5,211 nucleotides of DNA, taken from NCBI GenBank assembly GCA_035995285.1, contig DASYKO010000492.1, positions 1 through 5,211 of the forward strand, in the 5' to 3' direction. Both the position numbers and the translations under genes were made by a program. The notes beneath the pieces are model-generated. The model saw nothing but the letters and a program-made list of their open reading frames with translations. It was not told the origin of the DNA and made no database searches. Below, in pieces: positions 1-5,211 of the stretch. How positions within the stretch are numbered: the stretch's first letter is position 1; the number at the start of each line of letters is the position of its first letter. The stretch is from UBA7672 sp035995285 (GTDB lineage: Bacteria; Pseudomonadota; Alphaproteobacteria; Caulobacterales; Hyphomonadaceae).

Positions 1-370
1 GGAAAAGGATGATGCGTTCGAAGCCGGACAACGCTTCAGGGAAGTCGGTCGGCAGGATGTATTCGGCCATGTCCTCCCTGTCCCAGAACGGCGCGGCCAG
101 GCCGACGAGACCGGCGGCTCGCCTGCTCCGGCGCTTCGCGGCGATGGTCTGGATCAGGAGCGATACGCCGAGCGAATGGGCGAAGAAGACTGCGTCGGAC
201 GCAGCGCCTTCGAGCGCCTTGTCGATGCCGGACATCCAGCGCGCCACGTCCGGCTCGCCCAGGCTCGGGGCGATGACGTTCCAGTTGCCGCCGACAAACG
301 GGGCCAGACGCGACCATGGCGGATCGGCGGGTGTCGCTCCGGCGCCGTGAATGTAGACAAGGTCGCGCAT
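1..370 (-). CDS. Alpha/beta-fold serine hydrolase (RBBP9/YdeN-like), C-terminus missing
   Basis: This gene reads leftward and is cut by the window start, so only the first 123 residues are visible. The protein begins MRDLVYIHGAGA, the first beta strand followed by the His-Gly oxyanion-loop motif of alpha/beta hydrolases. Residues 64-68 are AHSLG, the nucleophile elbow with Ser66 as the likely catalytic serine; the usual first Gly of GxSxG is Ala here. A strand ending GLAAPFW (about 89-95) follows, as in small RBBP9/YdeN-type serine hydrolases. Those proteins are roughly 180-190 residues long, so about a third, including the catalytic Asp and His, lies outside the window. The ATG at 370 is the first start after an in-frame TAG about 30 bases upstream; only a weak ribosome site precedes it. 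No signal peptide is visible, so it is probably cytoplasmic. The substrate cannot be told. It is divergent from the gene at 515. Confidence 0.82.
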   Translation of the reverse strand, partial: MRDLVYIHGAGATPADPPWSRLAPFVGGNWNVIAPSLGEPDVARWMSGIDKALEGAASDAVFFAHSLGVSLLIQTIAAKRRSRRAAGLVGLAAPFWDREDMAEYILPTDFPEALSGFERIILF

Positions 371-514
371 GGGATGTCCGTCTGGCGGTTGTTGTCGCTA
401 ACGATCCGTGTGCGCGGCTGTTCCGTGCGCCCTGCCCTTTGATGTTCGCAACCGGAACTAACTCCAATCACGCGCGCTTCCCCTGGGAAGAGACGCGAAA
501 CCGAGGGATTTGCC
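371..514. promoter_or_regulatory. Divergent intergenic region, likely holding promoters for both flanking genes
   Basis: These 144 bases separate two divergent genes, so promoters for both must lie here or inside the genes. I see no convincing -35/-10 pair. A weak rightward candidate is TTGATG at 439-444 with an AT-richer stretch at 458-468. An inverted repeat with arms CTTCCC (477-482) and GGGAAG (485-490) lies 24 bases upstream of the rightward start and could be an operator half-site pair or a leader hairpin. GAGG at 503-506, 8 bases before the ATG at 515, is a good ribosome binding site. The regulatory role is inferred from position. Confidence 0.35.
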
Positions 515-1237
515 ATGCCGAAGATTCTGCAGGAATGGACCGTCCAGCCGCATGGTGAGCTGCAGGAGATCGATGACGGCCTCCTCACCGTCGCGGGCGA
601 AATCCATATGCCCCTCGGCGCCTTCCCCCGCCGGATGACCGTGATCCGGCTATCGGGCGGACGCACCGCCATCTGGAGCGCCATCGCCCTCGACGAGCCC
701 TCGATGCAGCGGATCGAAGCCATGGGCCGCCCTGCGATCATGATCGTGCCCAACCCGGGCCACCGCCTCGACTCCCACATCTGGAAGCAGCGCTATCCCG
801 ACATCCAGGTACTCGCCCCGCCCGGCGGCAGGCAAGCCATCGAGGAAGCCGTCCCCGTCGACGCCACGCACGACATCTTCAACGACCCAGCTGTCTCCTT
901 CATCGTGGTCGCCGGCACGGAAGACATGGAAAGCGCGCTGACGGTGAAACGGGCGTCAGGCACGACCCTGATCACCAACGACATCATCGGACACGTCACC
1001 CATCCGCACGGGATCGGCGCGAACATCATGGCGCGCGCGTTCAAGTACGGCGTGCACGAGCCGCAAACGCCCTCCACAGTCAAACGCTACATCAAGGATC
1101 CCGCAGCCCTCGCCCGCCAGATGCGCCGCTGGGCCGAGATTCCCGATCTCGTCCGCATCATCGTCTCCCACGGCGATCCCATCACGGACGACCTCTCCGG
1201 CAGCCTCAACAAGCTGGCCGACAAACTGGACGACTGA
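515..1237 (+). CDS. DUF4336-type, metallo-beta-lactamase-fold-like protein of unknown function
   Basis: A 240-residue soluble protein with no signal peptide. The order of motifs resembles the DUF4336 group, which is related in fold to metallo-beta-lactamase hydrolases: an N-terminal beta-rich part (DDGLLTVAGEIHMPLG, about 20-35), a strand and turn WSAIALDEP (54-62), PNPGHRLD (79-86) in the place where DUF4336 proteins carry PNxxHH, then TLITNDIIGH (151-160) and SHGDPI (218-223) near the C-terminus. The canonical HxHxDH zinc ligands of true metallo-beta-lactamases are absent, so a conventional binuclear hydrolase site is unlikely. The residues His83, Asp156, His219 and Asp221 could still form a metal or substrate site; this is inference. 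The ATG is supported by GAGG 8 bases upstream. It is the first of a rightward gene series and its stop lies in a possible hairpin. The family call comes from remembered motif patterns, not a search. Confidence 0.75.
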   Translation: MPKILQEWTVQPHGELQEIDDGLLTVAGEIHMPLGAFPRRMTVIRLSGGRTAIWSAIALDEPSMQRIEAMGRPAIMIVPNPGHRLDSHIWKQRYPDIQVLAPPGGRQAIEEAVPVDATHDIFNDPAVSFIVVAGTEDMESALTVKRASGTTLITNDIIGHVTHPHGIGANIMARAFKYGVHEPQTPSTVKRYIKDPAALARQMRRWAEIPDLVRIIVSHGDPITDDLSGSLNKLADKLDD

Positions 1238-1254
1238 TTGCTGGCTGCAATCAG
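1234..1254 (+). other. Perfect 8-bp inverted repeat overlapping a stop codon
   Basis: CTGATTGC (1234-1241) and GCAATCAG (1247-1254) are perfect complements around a 5-base loop TGGCT. The TGA stop of the DUF4336-type gene lies within the left arm. No T-run follows, so it is not a standard intrinsic terminator. It could act as a 3' mRNA-stabilising hairpin, a weak attenuator before the next gene 25 bases on, or be incidental. Confidence 0.4.
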
Positions 1255-1279
1255 CTGCGGATGGCGCTAGATACTGCCC

Positions 1280-1939
1280 ATGCGCTATATCGACCTCTCT
1301 TCCTGGCAGGGTGTTCTCCTTTCCGTTCTGGGCCTTGCCGTATTCGCCCTCATCGGCGTCGGCATCCGCGTCCTGATGATGATGACGGTCCAGCAACGCC
1401 AGCAGCGGCTGAACCGTCAGATCAATGAACGTCTGCGCACGCTGATCGCCGCCTATAAGACGCTCGGCGGCTCGTTCACCGGCGAGCTCAGCGTGGACCC
1501 CACCCACCTGCGCGAGCTGAACCGGCAGGCCAAGGAAAAGGGCGTCGATCTCTCCGGCGGCTCCGACCGCAGCCGCCGCATCCGCGACGCCGTGGAGGCT
1601 GCCCTCTCCGACATAATCCTGCTCGGCACGGAGGAGCATGTGCGCCTCGCCAGCCAGGCGGCGAACGAGATGGTTGCCGGCCGCCCGATCCATACGGCGG
1701 AACTGGTCGTATCCCTCCGCGCCTACATCCGCACCGCCCTCGACCTCGCGCCCGTACCCGCCGATGTCTCGATCCCGGTCCAAGGCCCCTCCCGCCAGCC
1801 CGGCGGCGGCGGAAAGGGCGACAAGGGGGACAAGGGCGGCGGTGGTGGTGGAGGCGGCGGCGGCGGAATGGGTGGAGGCATGGGGATGGGCGGTGGCGGA
1901 ATGGGCCTCGGCGGCGGCCACGATCCGGACGAGACCTAG
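1280..1939 (+). CDS. Single-pass membrane protein with long Gly/Met-rich C-terminal tail
   Basis: A 219-residue protein whose function I do not recognise. Residues about 11-35 form one strongly hydrophobic helix after a short N-terminus, so it is probably an inner-membrane anchor without cleavage. The next stretch (37-60: QQRQQRLNRQINERLR and on) is Gln/Arg-rich and helical, possibly a coiled coil; the positive charge right after the helix suggests the body is cytoplasmic. Residues 60-160 are a mixed charged helical domain with motifs YKTLGGSFTGEL (59-70), GSDRSRRIRDAVEAALSDI (94-112) and LLGTEEHVRLA (114-124). The tail from about 174 is low complexity: GGGGKGDKGDKG, then eleven Gly in a row (186-196), then Gly/Met repeats, ending GGGHDPDET. 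I believe similar unnamed proteins with this body and tail exist in other proteobacteria, but could not check. The ATG lacks a strong ribosome site; it is chosen because it gives the intact hydrophobic anchor. It lies 42 bases after the previous gene. Confidence 0.8.
   Translation: MRYIDLSSWQGVLLSVLGLAVFALIGVGIRVLMMMTVQQRQQRLNRQINERLRTLIAAYKTLGGSFTGELSVDPTHLRELNRQAKEKGVDLSGGSDRSRRIRDAVEAALSDIILLGTEEHVRLASQAANEMVAGRPIHTAELVVSLRAYIRTALDLAPVPADVSIPVQGPSRQPGGGGKGDKGDKGGGGGGGGGGGMGGGMGMGGGGMGLGGGHDPDET
1801..1918 (+). repeat. Imperfect GGN trinucleotide tract encoding the poly-glycine tail
   Basis: The tract is made almost wholly of GGC, GGT and GGA codons broken by AAG, GAC and ATG. The longest unbroken run is eleven Gly codons at 1835-1867 in the order GGC x2, GGT x3, GGA, GGC x4, GGA. 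The mixed third bases keep perfect repeat units short, which limits slippage, yet the tract is a natural candidate for length variation between strains. Confidence 0.75.
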
Positions 1940-2002
1940 CGTCAGCTTGCGAAACGGCTGCAGGCGGGTGAAGTGGGCGCCTTGTCTGTCTGAGGTCTGT
2001 CC

Positions 2003-2680
2003 ATGCAGTTCGACGAAGTCATGATGGGTCGCCGGAGTATCCGCGGCTACAAGCCCGATCCCGTGCCGAGGAACCTGATCGAAGAAGTGCTCGCGCTTGC
2101 CATGCGTGCGCCGACCTCGATGAACACCCAGCCCTGGCATTTCTACGTCATTACGGGCGAGCCCCTGAACCGCATCCGCGCCGGCAACACCGAGCGCAAC
2201 CTGGCGGGCATCCCCCACTCCCGCGAATTCCGCATCGGCCAGCCCTTCGCCGGCAAGCACCGCGAGCGCCAGATCGGCGTCGCCAAGCAACTCTTCAGCG
2301 CCATGGGCATCGCGCGCGACGACAAGGACGCCCGCCAGGACTGGGTGATGCGCGGCTTCCGGCAATTCGATGCGCCTGTGTGCGTCATCATCACCTATGA
2401 CCGCGAACTCGATGGCAGCGACGACACGCCCTTCGATTGCGGCGGCCTCGCCAATGCGCTGGTGAATGCGGCGTGGTCGCGCGGCCTCGGCACGGTGATC
2501 AACAGCCAGGGCATCATGCAATCGCCCGTCGTGCGCGAACACGCGGGCATCGCCGCCGACCAGGTCATCATGAAGAGCATTGCACTCGGCTGGCCCGACT
2601 TTACCTTCCCGGCCAACGCCGTCGTCTCGGAGCGCAAGCCGGTCGAGGAAGCGGCGGTGTTCGTAGGATTCGGGGAATAG
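2003..2680 (+). CDS. Nitroreductase-family FMN-dependent oxidoreductase
   Basis: A 225-residue protein with the hallmarks of the nitroreductase superfamily, which are FMN-containing, usually dimeric NAD(P)H-dependent cytoplasmic enzymes that reduce nitroaromatics, quinones or related substrates. Visible motifs are RRSIRGYKPDPVP (10-22), the N-terminal FMN-phosphate-binding Arg cluster; PTSMNTQPW (37-45), the classic P(S/T)xxNxQPW motif contacting the flavin; GLGTVINSQG (161-170) and IALGWPD (193-199), the C-terminal flavin-binding region. The length is normal and no key motif is missing. The insertion between about 70 and 120 (PHSREFRIGQPFAGKHRERQ and on) resembles the PnbA-like branch, which is a tentative subfamily guess. 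TGAGG at 1991-1995, 7 bases before the ATG, is a good ribosome site. It follows the Gly-rich gene by 63 bases and runs into the DUF4241-type gene with a 4-base gap. The physiological substrate cannot be inferred. Confidence 0.93.
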   Translation: MQFDEVMMGRRSIRGYKPDPVPRNLIEEVLALAMRAPTSMNTQPWHFYVITGEPLNRIRAGNTERNLAGIPHSREFRIGQPFAGKHRERQIGVAKQLFSAMGIARDDKDARQDWVMRGFRQFDAPVCVIITYDRELDGSDDTPFDCGGLANALVNAAWSRGLGTVINSQGIMQSPVVREHAGIAADQVIMKSIALGWPDFTFPANAVVSERKPVEEAAVFVGFGE

Positions 2681-2684
2681 CGGC

Positions 2685-3293
2685 ATGGCTTCAGCGCTGG
2701 ACTTGTTTCTGAAGAGCCGGGCTGAGCCTGCAACGCGGGTAAACGCAGGAACGCAGGCGTTCCGGGACGGCCGGCTGTTCATCGCCGATCCGCTGGACAT
2801 GGCAGAGACGCCGATAACGGTTGCGACGCCCTCAGGCGTCTTCCCGGTCTTCGTCTACCAGCGCATGTGGGCGCGTTATCCCTCGATCCCGAAAAAACTG
2901 ACCAACGCCATTCTCGCCGTTGAGTTCTCGGCGCAGCCGCCCGTTCGCTGGGAGCAGGTGAAGGCGGAGACGGACGCCACCGGCTTCGGGGTGCTGGAAT
3001 TCTCCGCCGAGTTCGGGAGCATGTCGATCATGGATGGCGCGACGCGGGCCAGGCTGCTCGCGAAGTTCGACCAGGTGAAAAGCGCTTATGACGACTTTCT
3101 GTCCGCCTACATGGAGAAGGATGGCCAGACGGTTGAAGTCTTCGACGTGCCGCTGGGCGACGGCTTCAATTTCATCGCTTGCAACTCAGGATGGAGCAAC
3201 GGAACCTACGAAGCTTTCCTGGGCCGCGATGCATCGGGCGAGCCTGTCATCCTCGCCGTCGATTTCGGCATCATGGACGAATACGTTGCATAG
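2685..3293 (+). CDS. DUF4241-type protein of unknown function
   Basis: A 202-residue soluble protein without signal or membrane segments. Its layout matches what I remember of the DUF4241 family: an N-terminal RDGRLFIADPL (27-37), a following SGVFPVFVYQ strand (50-59), a middle FSAEFGSMSIMD (106-117) corresponding to the family's 'D.GtG.f.D' stretch, and the characteristic C-terminal block from GDGFNFIACNSGWSNGTY (158-175) through FLGRDASGEPVILAVDFGIM (178-197). The function of the family is not known to me; its members are often annotated only as hypothetical. It starts 4 bases after the nitroreductase stop, and its ribosome site GGGGAA (2672-2677) lies inside the end of that gene, so the two are probably co-transcribed and may be translationally coupled. 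It is the last gene of the rightward block and faces the leftward operon. Confidence 0.82.
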   Translation: MASALDLFLKSRAEPATRVNAGTQAFRDGRLFIADPLDMAETPITVATPSGVFPVFVYQRMWARYPSIPKKLTNAILAVEFSAQPPVRWEQVKAETDATGFGVLEFSAEFGSMSIMDGATRARLLAKFDQVKSAYDDFLSAYMEKDGQTVEVFDVPLGDGFNFIACNSGWSNGTYEAFLGRDASGEPVILAVDFGIMDEYVA

Positions 3294-3325
3294 TCGGCGC
3301 TCACGGAGCTGATGGAGATGAGCGA

Positions 3326-3344
3326 GGGATCGGCTCAAGATCCC
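3326..3344. terminator. Weak inverted repeat between convergent genes
   Basis: GGGATC (3326-3331) and GATCCC (3339-3344) are complementary around a 7-base loop in the 59-base space between two convergent genes. The position suits a bidirectional terminator, but the stem is only 6 bp and there is no T-run on either strand, so this is a low-confidence call. Confidence 0.25.
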
Positions 3345-3352
3345 GAAGACGC

Positions 3353-3853
3353 CTAATCCGGCCTTGCCGGGCGGAGCATCGAGAATACGATGCGGAACAG
3401 AAGCACGACCGAGAGGACCAAGCCGATATAGAGGCCGAGGAAGTATGTGGCCACGAGCCTGCCGGCGGGAATGTTGAGGGCGCAGAGCGCGTAGGCCGTC
3501 ACGCCCGCCAGGAACAGGGAGAAGCTCGAGAGGATCATGCGCAGCGGCAGGCCGTGTTTCCTTGCGCGTATCGTCCGCCTGACCTGCGCCGGCGCGAAGA
3601 CGGCGCAACACGCCAGGATGAACATGGCCGATCCGCGCCAGACCCACTCTTCGGAGACGCCGAACAGCGAGAGCGATATCGGCGCGAGCGCGGCGATCAG
3701 GGCGAACATGCTGTAGATCAGCATGATGACGAGGCGGTCGGCATCCAGCCTCCCTTCCTGATTGCGCGCCGCGAGGCTTCCGGCCACGGCGGCAAAGCCC
3801 GCAATGGTAATGGCGATCTGCGCCATGCCGATGAGAAGACTTTCAGCTTCCAT
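3353..3853 (-). CDS. Small polytopic membrane protein, function unknown
   Basis: A 166-residue, very hydrophobic protein with about five predicted membrane helices, at roughly 6-28, 41-64, 72-91, 105-127 and 132-157. It begins with MEAESLLIGMAQIAITIAGF, a short acidic N-terminus leading straight into a Gly/Ala-rich helix; GVSEEWVWRGSA (65-76) lies at the second loop and into helix 3, and basic residues cluster in RRTIRARKH (92-100), suggesting that loop is cytoplasmic. I recognise the general style of unnamed proteobacterial membrane proteins but no function. The ATG at 3853 is preceded by a strong purine-rich ribosome site, GGGGAGAG, a few bases upstream. It starts 15 bases after the stop of the upstream single-helix protein gene and is the last gene of the leftward operon, so it may be a membrane partner of those anchored proteins; that is inference from position only. 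Confidence 0.82.
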   Translation of the reverse strand: MEAESLLIGMAQIAITIAGFAAVAGSLAARNQEGRLDADRLVIMLIYSMFALIAALAPISLSLFGVSEEWVWRGSAMFILACCAVFAPAQVRRTIRARKHGLPLRMILSSFSLFLAGVTAYALCALNIPAGRLVATYFLGLYIGLVLSVVLLFRIVFSMLRPARPD

Positions 3854-3868
3854 GATCCACTCTCCCCG

Positions 3869-4363
3869 CTAAGTCGTCGGCTTCGGCGGCGCGGGCATCT
3901 CGCGCGGGAGGAGCGTGTCGAGGAAGGCGGAAATGACCGGCGTGCCGTCGAGCACCCGGGTGCGGAAATCCATCGCGATGCGGTAGAAGCCCGGCTCGGC
4001 CAGCCAGCGCTTGTAGGTTTCGACAGCGCCGGCGAACTGTTCGTCGCTCAACAGGCCGTCCCGATGCTGGTGGAACACATCGGTGATCATGCCGAGCTGG
4101 GCGAGGCATTGCATGTAGAACTGGCGGTCCTGGATCGCCTCGGGCGTCGGCTCGCGGCCATTGCCGCGGATATAGGCGGCGCACTTGTCGGCGTCGGAGA
4201 AGCCGATCATCTGCGCCATCAGCCGGTCGACCCGCGCCGACTGAATCTGCGCACGCGTGTGCTTGGCGTTCTGACGAAGCTGGTAGCCAACGAAAACCAG
4301 CGAGACGACCAGGGCGACGACGCCGAGCGTCTGGGCGATTGTATTAAGGTCATTGAGGGTCAT
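3869..4363 (-). CDS. Membrane-anchored small helical protein, distant paralogue of its upstream neighbours
   Basis: A 164-residue protein of unknown function. One hydrophobic helix spans about 9-28 and contains SLVFVGYQL (21-29), matching SLVFVGVQV in the neighbouring gene at nearly the same position. Basic and Gln-rich residues follow (RQNAKHTRAQIQSAR), so the anchor is likely uncleaved with the body in the cytoplasm. The remainder is helical: FYMQCLAQLGMITDVFHQHRDGLL (82-105) and YKRWLAEPGFYRIAMDF (117-133) parallel the aromatic-rich second half of its neighbours but with little direct identity. The C-terminus is Pro-rich (PAPPKPTT), like both paralogues. The start at 4363 is chosen because its ATGA overlaps the upstream gene's TGA and because it puts the membrane anchor at the N-terminus; a longer reading upstream would lie over the neighbour's coding sequence and has no supporting features. 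Translational coupling with the upstream gene is likely. Confidence 0.8.
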   Translation of the reverse strand: MTLNDLNTIAQTLGVVALVVSLVFVGYQLRQNAKHTRAQIQSARVDRLMAQMIGFSDADKCAAYIRGNGREPTPEAIQDRQFYMQCLAQLGMITDVFHQHRDGLLSDEQFAGAVETYKRWLAEPGFYRIAMDFRTRVLDGTPVISAFLDTLLPREMPAPPKPTT

Positions 4364-4881
4364 GACTTTGGCGGCTCCGCGGGCGGGCTGGCGGCGGGCA
4401 GAATGTCGTACCTGATCGTGGTCTCGCCCGCCTTGGCTGTCTCCCCGTCGCGGTAGTCCCGATAGCGCGTCGAGTACCAATCTTTGCGAGCCGACCAGAT
4501 GGCCTGGACTAAGGGATTGTTCTGCGCCGCTCGCGTCTGCCGACGATGAGCTTCCCACAGCTCGCGATCGATCTGGCCCTCCAGATACTGCCAGTACAGG
4601 CCCTCCTGAATCCGCTCGATGTACGTCAGGCTGGCTATCAGCTGGGCCTGCTCGGTTTCGGTCACTTCACGGCCGGCGCGCGCCCGGACCCAGATGTCGG
4701 CAAGCTCTCGGTTCTCGCCAAAGACCTGCGAGACGCGCGCCATTGCCGCGTTCTGCTCCCGGATCGCTGCGCTGCGCGCCAGCTTGTTGGCCTGCATCAC
4801 CTGCACGCCCACGAACACCAGCGAGATCATCACGCCAATGGCGCCGATGATATCGGCGATTGAAGCTGCATCCTGAAACAT
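4360..4881 (-). CDS. Membrane-anchored small helical protein, tandem paralogue
   Basis: A 173-residue protein of unknown function. A single membrane helix at about 7-29 (IADIIGAIGVMISLVFVG) is followed by a charged helical region with LARSAAIREQNAAMARVSQ (34-52), then a Trp/Tyr-rich domain: GLYWQYLEGQIDRELWEAHR (94-113), QNNPLVQAIW (120-129), KDWYSTRYRDYRDGE (132-146 or so), and a Pro-rich end PPAEPPKS. By my hand alignment, residues 91-151 match the visible part of the upstream partial gene at 33 of 61 positions without gaps, a clear tandem duplication. The start at 4881 is supported by AAAGG 7 bases upstream and by the position of the anchor; an upstream extension would overlap the preceding gene. 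It follows that gene by 17 bases and overlaps the next by 4 (ATGA). No catalytic motif is recognisable, so a structural, sensory or scaffolding role is as likely as an enzyme. Confidence 0.82.
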   Translation of the reverse strand: MFQDAASIADIIGAIGVMISLVFVGVQVMQANKLARSAAIREQNAAMARVSQVFGENRELADIWVRARAGREVTETEQAQLIASLTYIERIQEGLYWQYLEGQIDRELWEAHRRQTRAAQNNPLVQAIWSARKDWYSTRYRDYRDGETAKAGETTIRYDILPAASPPAEPPKS

Positions 4882-4898
4882 GAGCGTGCCTTTGAATT

Positions 4899-5211
4899 CT
4901 ATTGCTTCGGCGGCGCCGCCGGCTGTGGCGCGGCTGGCTCCAGCCTGGGGGCAGGTTGCGGGACGCCGTAGTCCAGCGAGCCCGGCGTCTGTCCGGCGAC
5001 CTCGCCGTCGCGGAAGTCCCGGTAGCTTTTCGAGAACCATTGCTTGCTTTGCGCCCAGACAGCCTGGCTCATCGGCCTGTTCTGGATTGCCCTCGCCAGC
5101 TCGCGGTGCGCTTCCCAAAGTTCCGGATCAACGCGCCCAGCCCGATATTGAAAGTAGAGCGCTTCCCACGTCCGCTGTGCATATGTATCGAGAGAAGTGA
5201 ACCCGACAAGC
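4899..5211 (-). CDS. Tandem paralogue of the membrane-anchored helical protein, N-terminus missing
   Basis: The coding frame enters from the right edge and runs to the TAG at 4899-4901, giving 103 visible C-terminal residues; the start and any membrane anchor lie outside the window. The visible part has ALYFQYRAGRVDPELWEAHR, then QNRPMSQAVW, KQWFSKSYRDFRDGE and a long Ala/Pro-rich tail ending APPKQ. The aromatic and charged positions coincide with those of the next gene (LYxQY, ELWEAHR, QNxP, QAxW, YRDxRDGE), so this is a duplicate of it. Its tail is longer and richer in Pro and Ala. By analogy the whole protein should be about 180 residues with an N-terminal anchor. It is the most upstream gene seen of the leftward operon, so the promoter is probably beyond the window. 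Function unknown. Confidence 0.8.
   Translation of the reverse strand, partial: LVGFTSLDTYAQRTWEALYFQYRAGRVDPELWEAHRELARAIQNRPMSQAVWAQSKQWFSKSYRDFRDGEVAGQTPGSLDYGVPQPAPRLEPAAPQPAAPPKQ

Noticed and set aside
36..467. Minus-strand open frame overlapping the alpha/beta hydrolase gene
   Set aside because: It is an Arg-rich out-of-frame shadow. The correct frame gives YIHGAGA and AHSLG and stays open to the window edge.
1801..1918. Possible CRISPR-like or minisatellite array
   Set aside because: It is a coding poly-Gly tract in frame with the membrane protein, with no spacers or regular repeat unit longer than a codon.
956..2800. A 1.8-kb open frame on the minus strand, antisense to four rightward genes
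   Set aside because: It is stop-free because of GC-rich codon bias in the opposite strand. Its translation is Asp/Gly/Ala/His/Arg-rich with no recognisable domain, while the plus-strand proteins carry clear family motifs.
3179..4456. A 1.3-kb open frame on the plus strand, antisense to the membrane-protein operon
   Set aside because: Its product is an Arg/Asp/Glu/Gln/Gly-rich sequence typical of the reverse complement of hydrophobic genes. The minus-strand genes have anchors, ribosome sites and paralogy.
3869..4558. Longer N-terminal version of the third paralogue, starting at 4558
   Set aside because: The extension lies within the upstream gene in another frame. The ATGA overlap start at 4363 gives the expected N-terminal anchor.
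4908..4921. Perfect GC-only palindrome CGGCGGCGCCGCCG
   Set aside because: It encodes the Ala/Ala/Pro/Pro tail of the partial paralogue, so codon bias explains it; no T-run follows on the coding strand.
4360..5118. Longer N-terminal version of the second paralogue, starting at 5118
   Set aside because: The extra 79 residues overlap the preceding paralogue's coding sequence in another frame, are low complexity, and would place the membrane anchor internally. The start at 4881 has a ribosome site and matches the relatives.

Overview
The window is GC-rich chromosomal DNA with dense, codon-biased genes. It looks alphaproteobacterial, and a marine or oligotrophic lineage such as the Hyphomonadaceae is a plausible guess, made from protein style alone. 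There is no rRNA, tRNA, mobile element, CRISPR array or phage gene. I found nine protein-coding genes, two of them cut by the window edges.

Left part (1-3293). A partial alpha/beta hydrolase gene reads leftward off the window start. It is divergent from a rightward series of four genes: a metallo-beta-lactamase-fold-like (DUF4336-type) protein, a membrane-anchored protein with a long Gly/Met-rich tail, a nitroreductase-family flavoprotein, and a DUF4241-type protein. The nitroreductase and DUF4241 genes are 4 bases apart and almost certainly co-transcribed. The other junctions are 42 and 63 bases, so a single transcript is possible but not shown.

Right part (3353-5211). A leftward cluster of four genes converges on the first block. 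Three of them (the first is partial at the right edge) encode small proteins. The two complete ones have one N-terminal membrane helix followed by a helical, Trp/Tyr-rich domain. The first two are clear tandem paralogues, and the third is a more distant relative with the same membrane-anchor motif. The last gene encodes a small polytopic membrane protein. Spacings of 17, -4 (ATGA overlap) and 15 bases indicate one operon.

How the genes work together is not evident. The left block is a mix of probable housekeeping or accessory enzymes without a shared pathway. The right block is best read as an expanded family of membrane-anchored proteins of unknown role. No known defence, secretion or biosynthetic system is recognisable. 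The paralogue operon and the Gly-rich membrane protein are the items most worth following.
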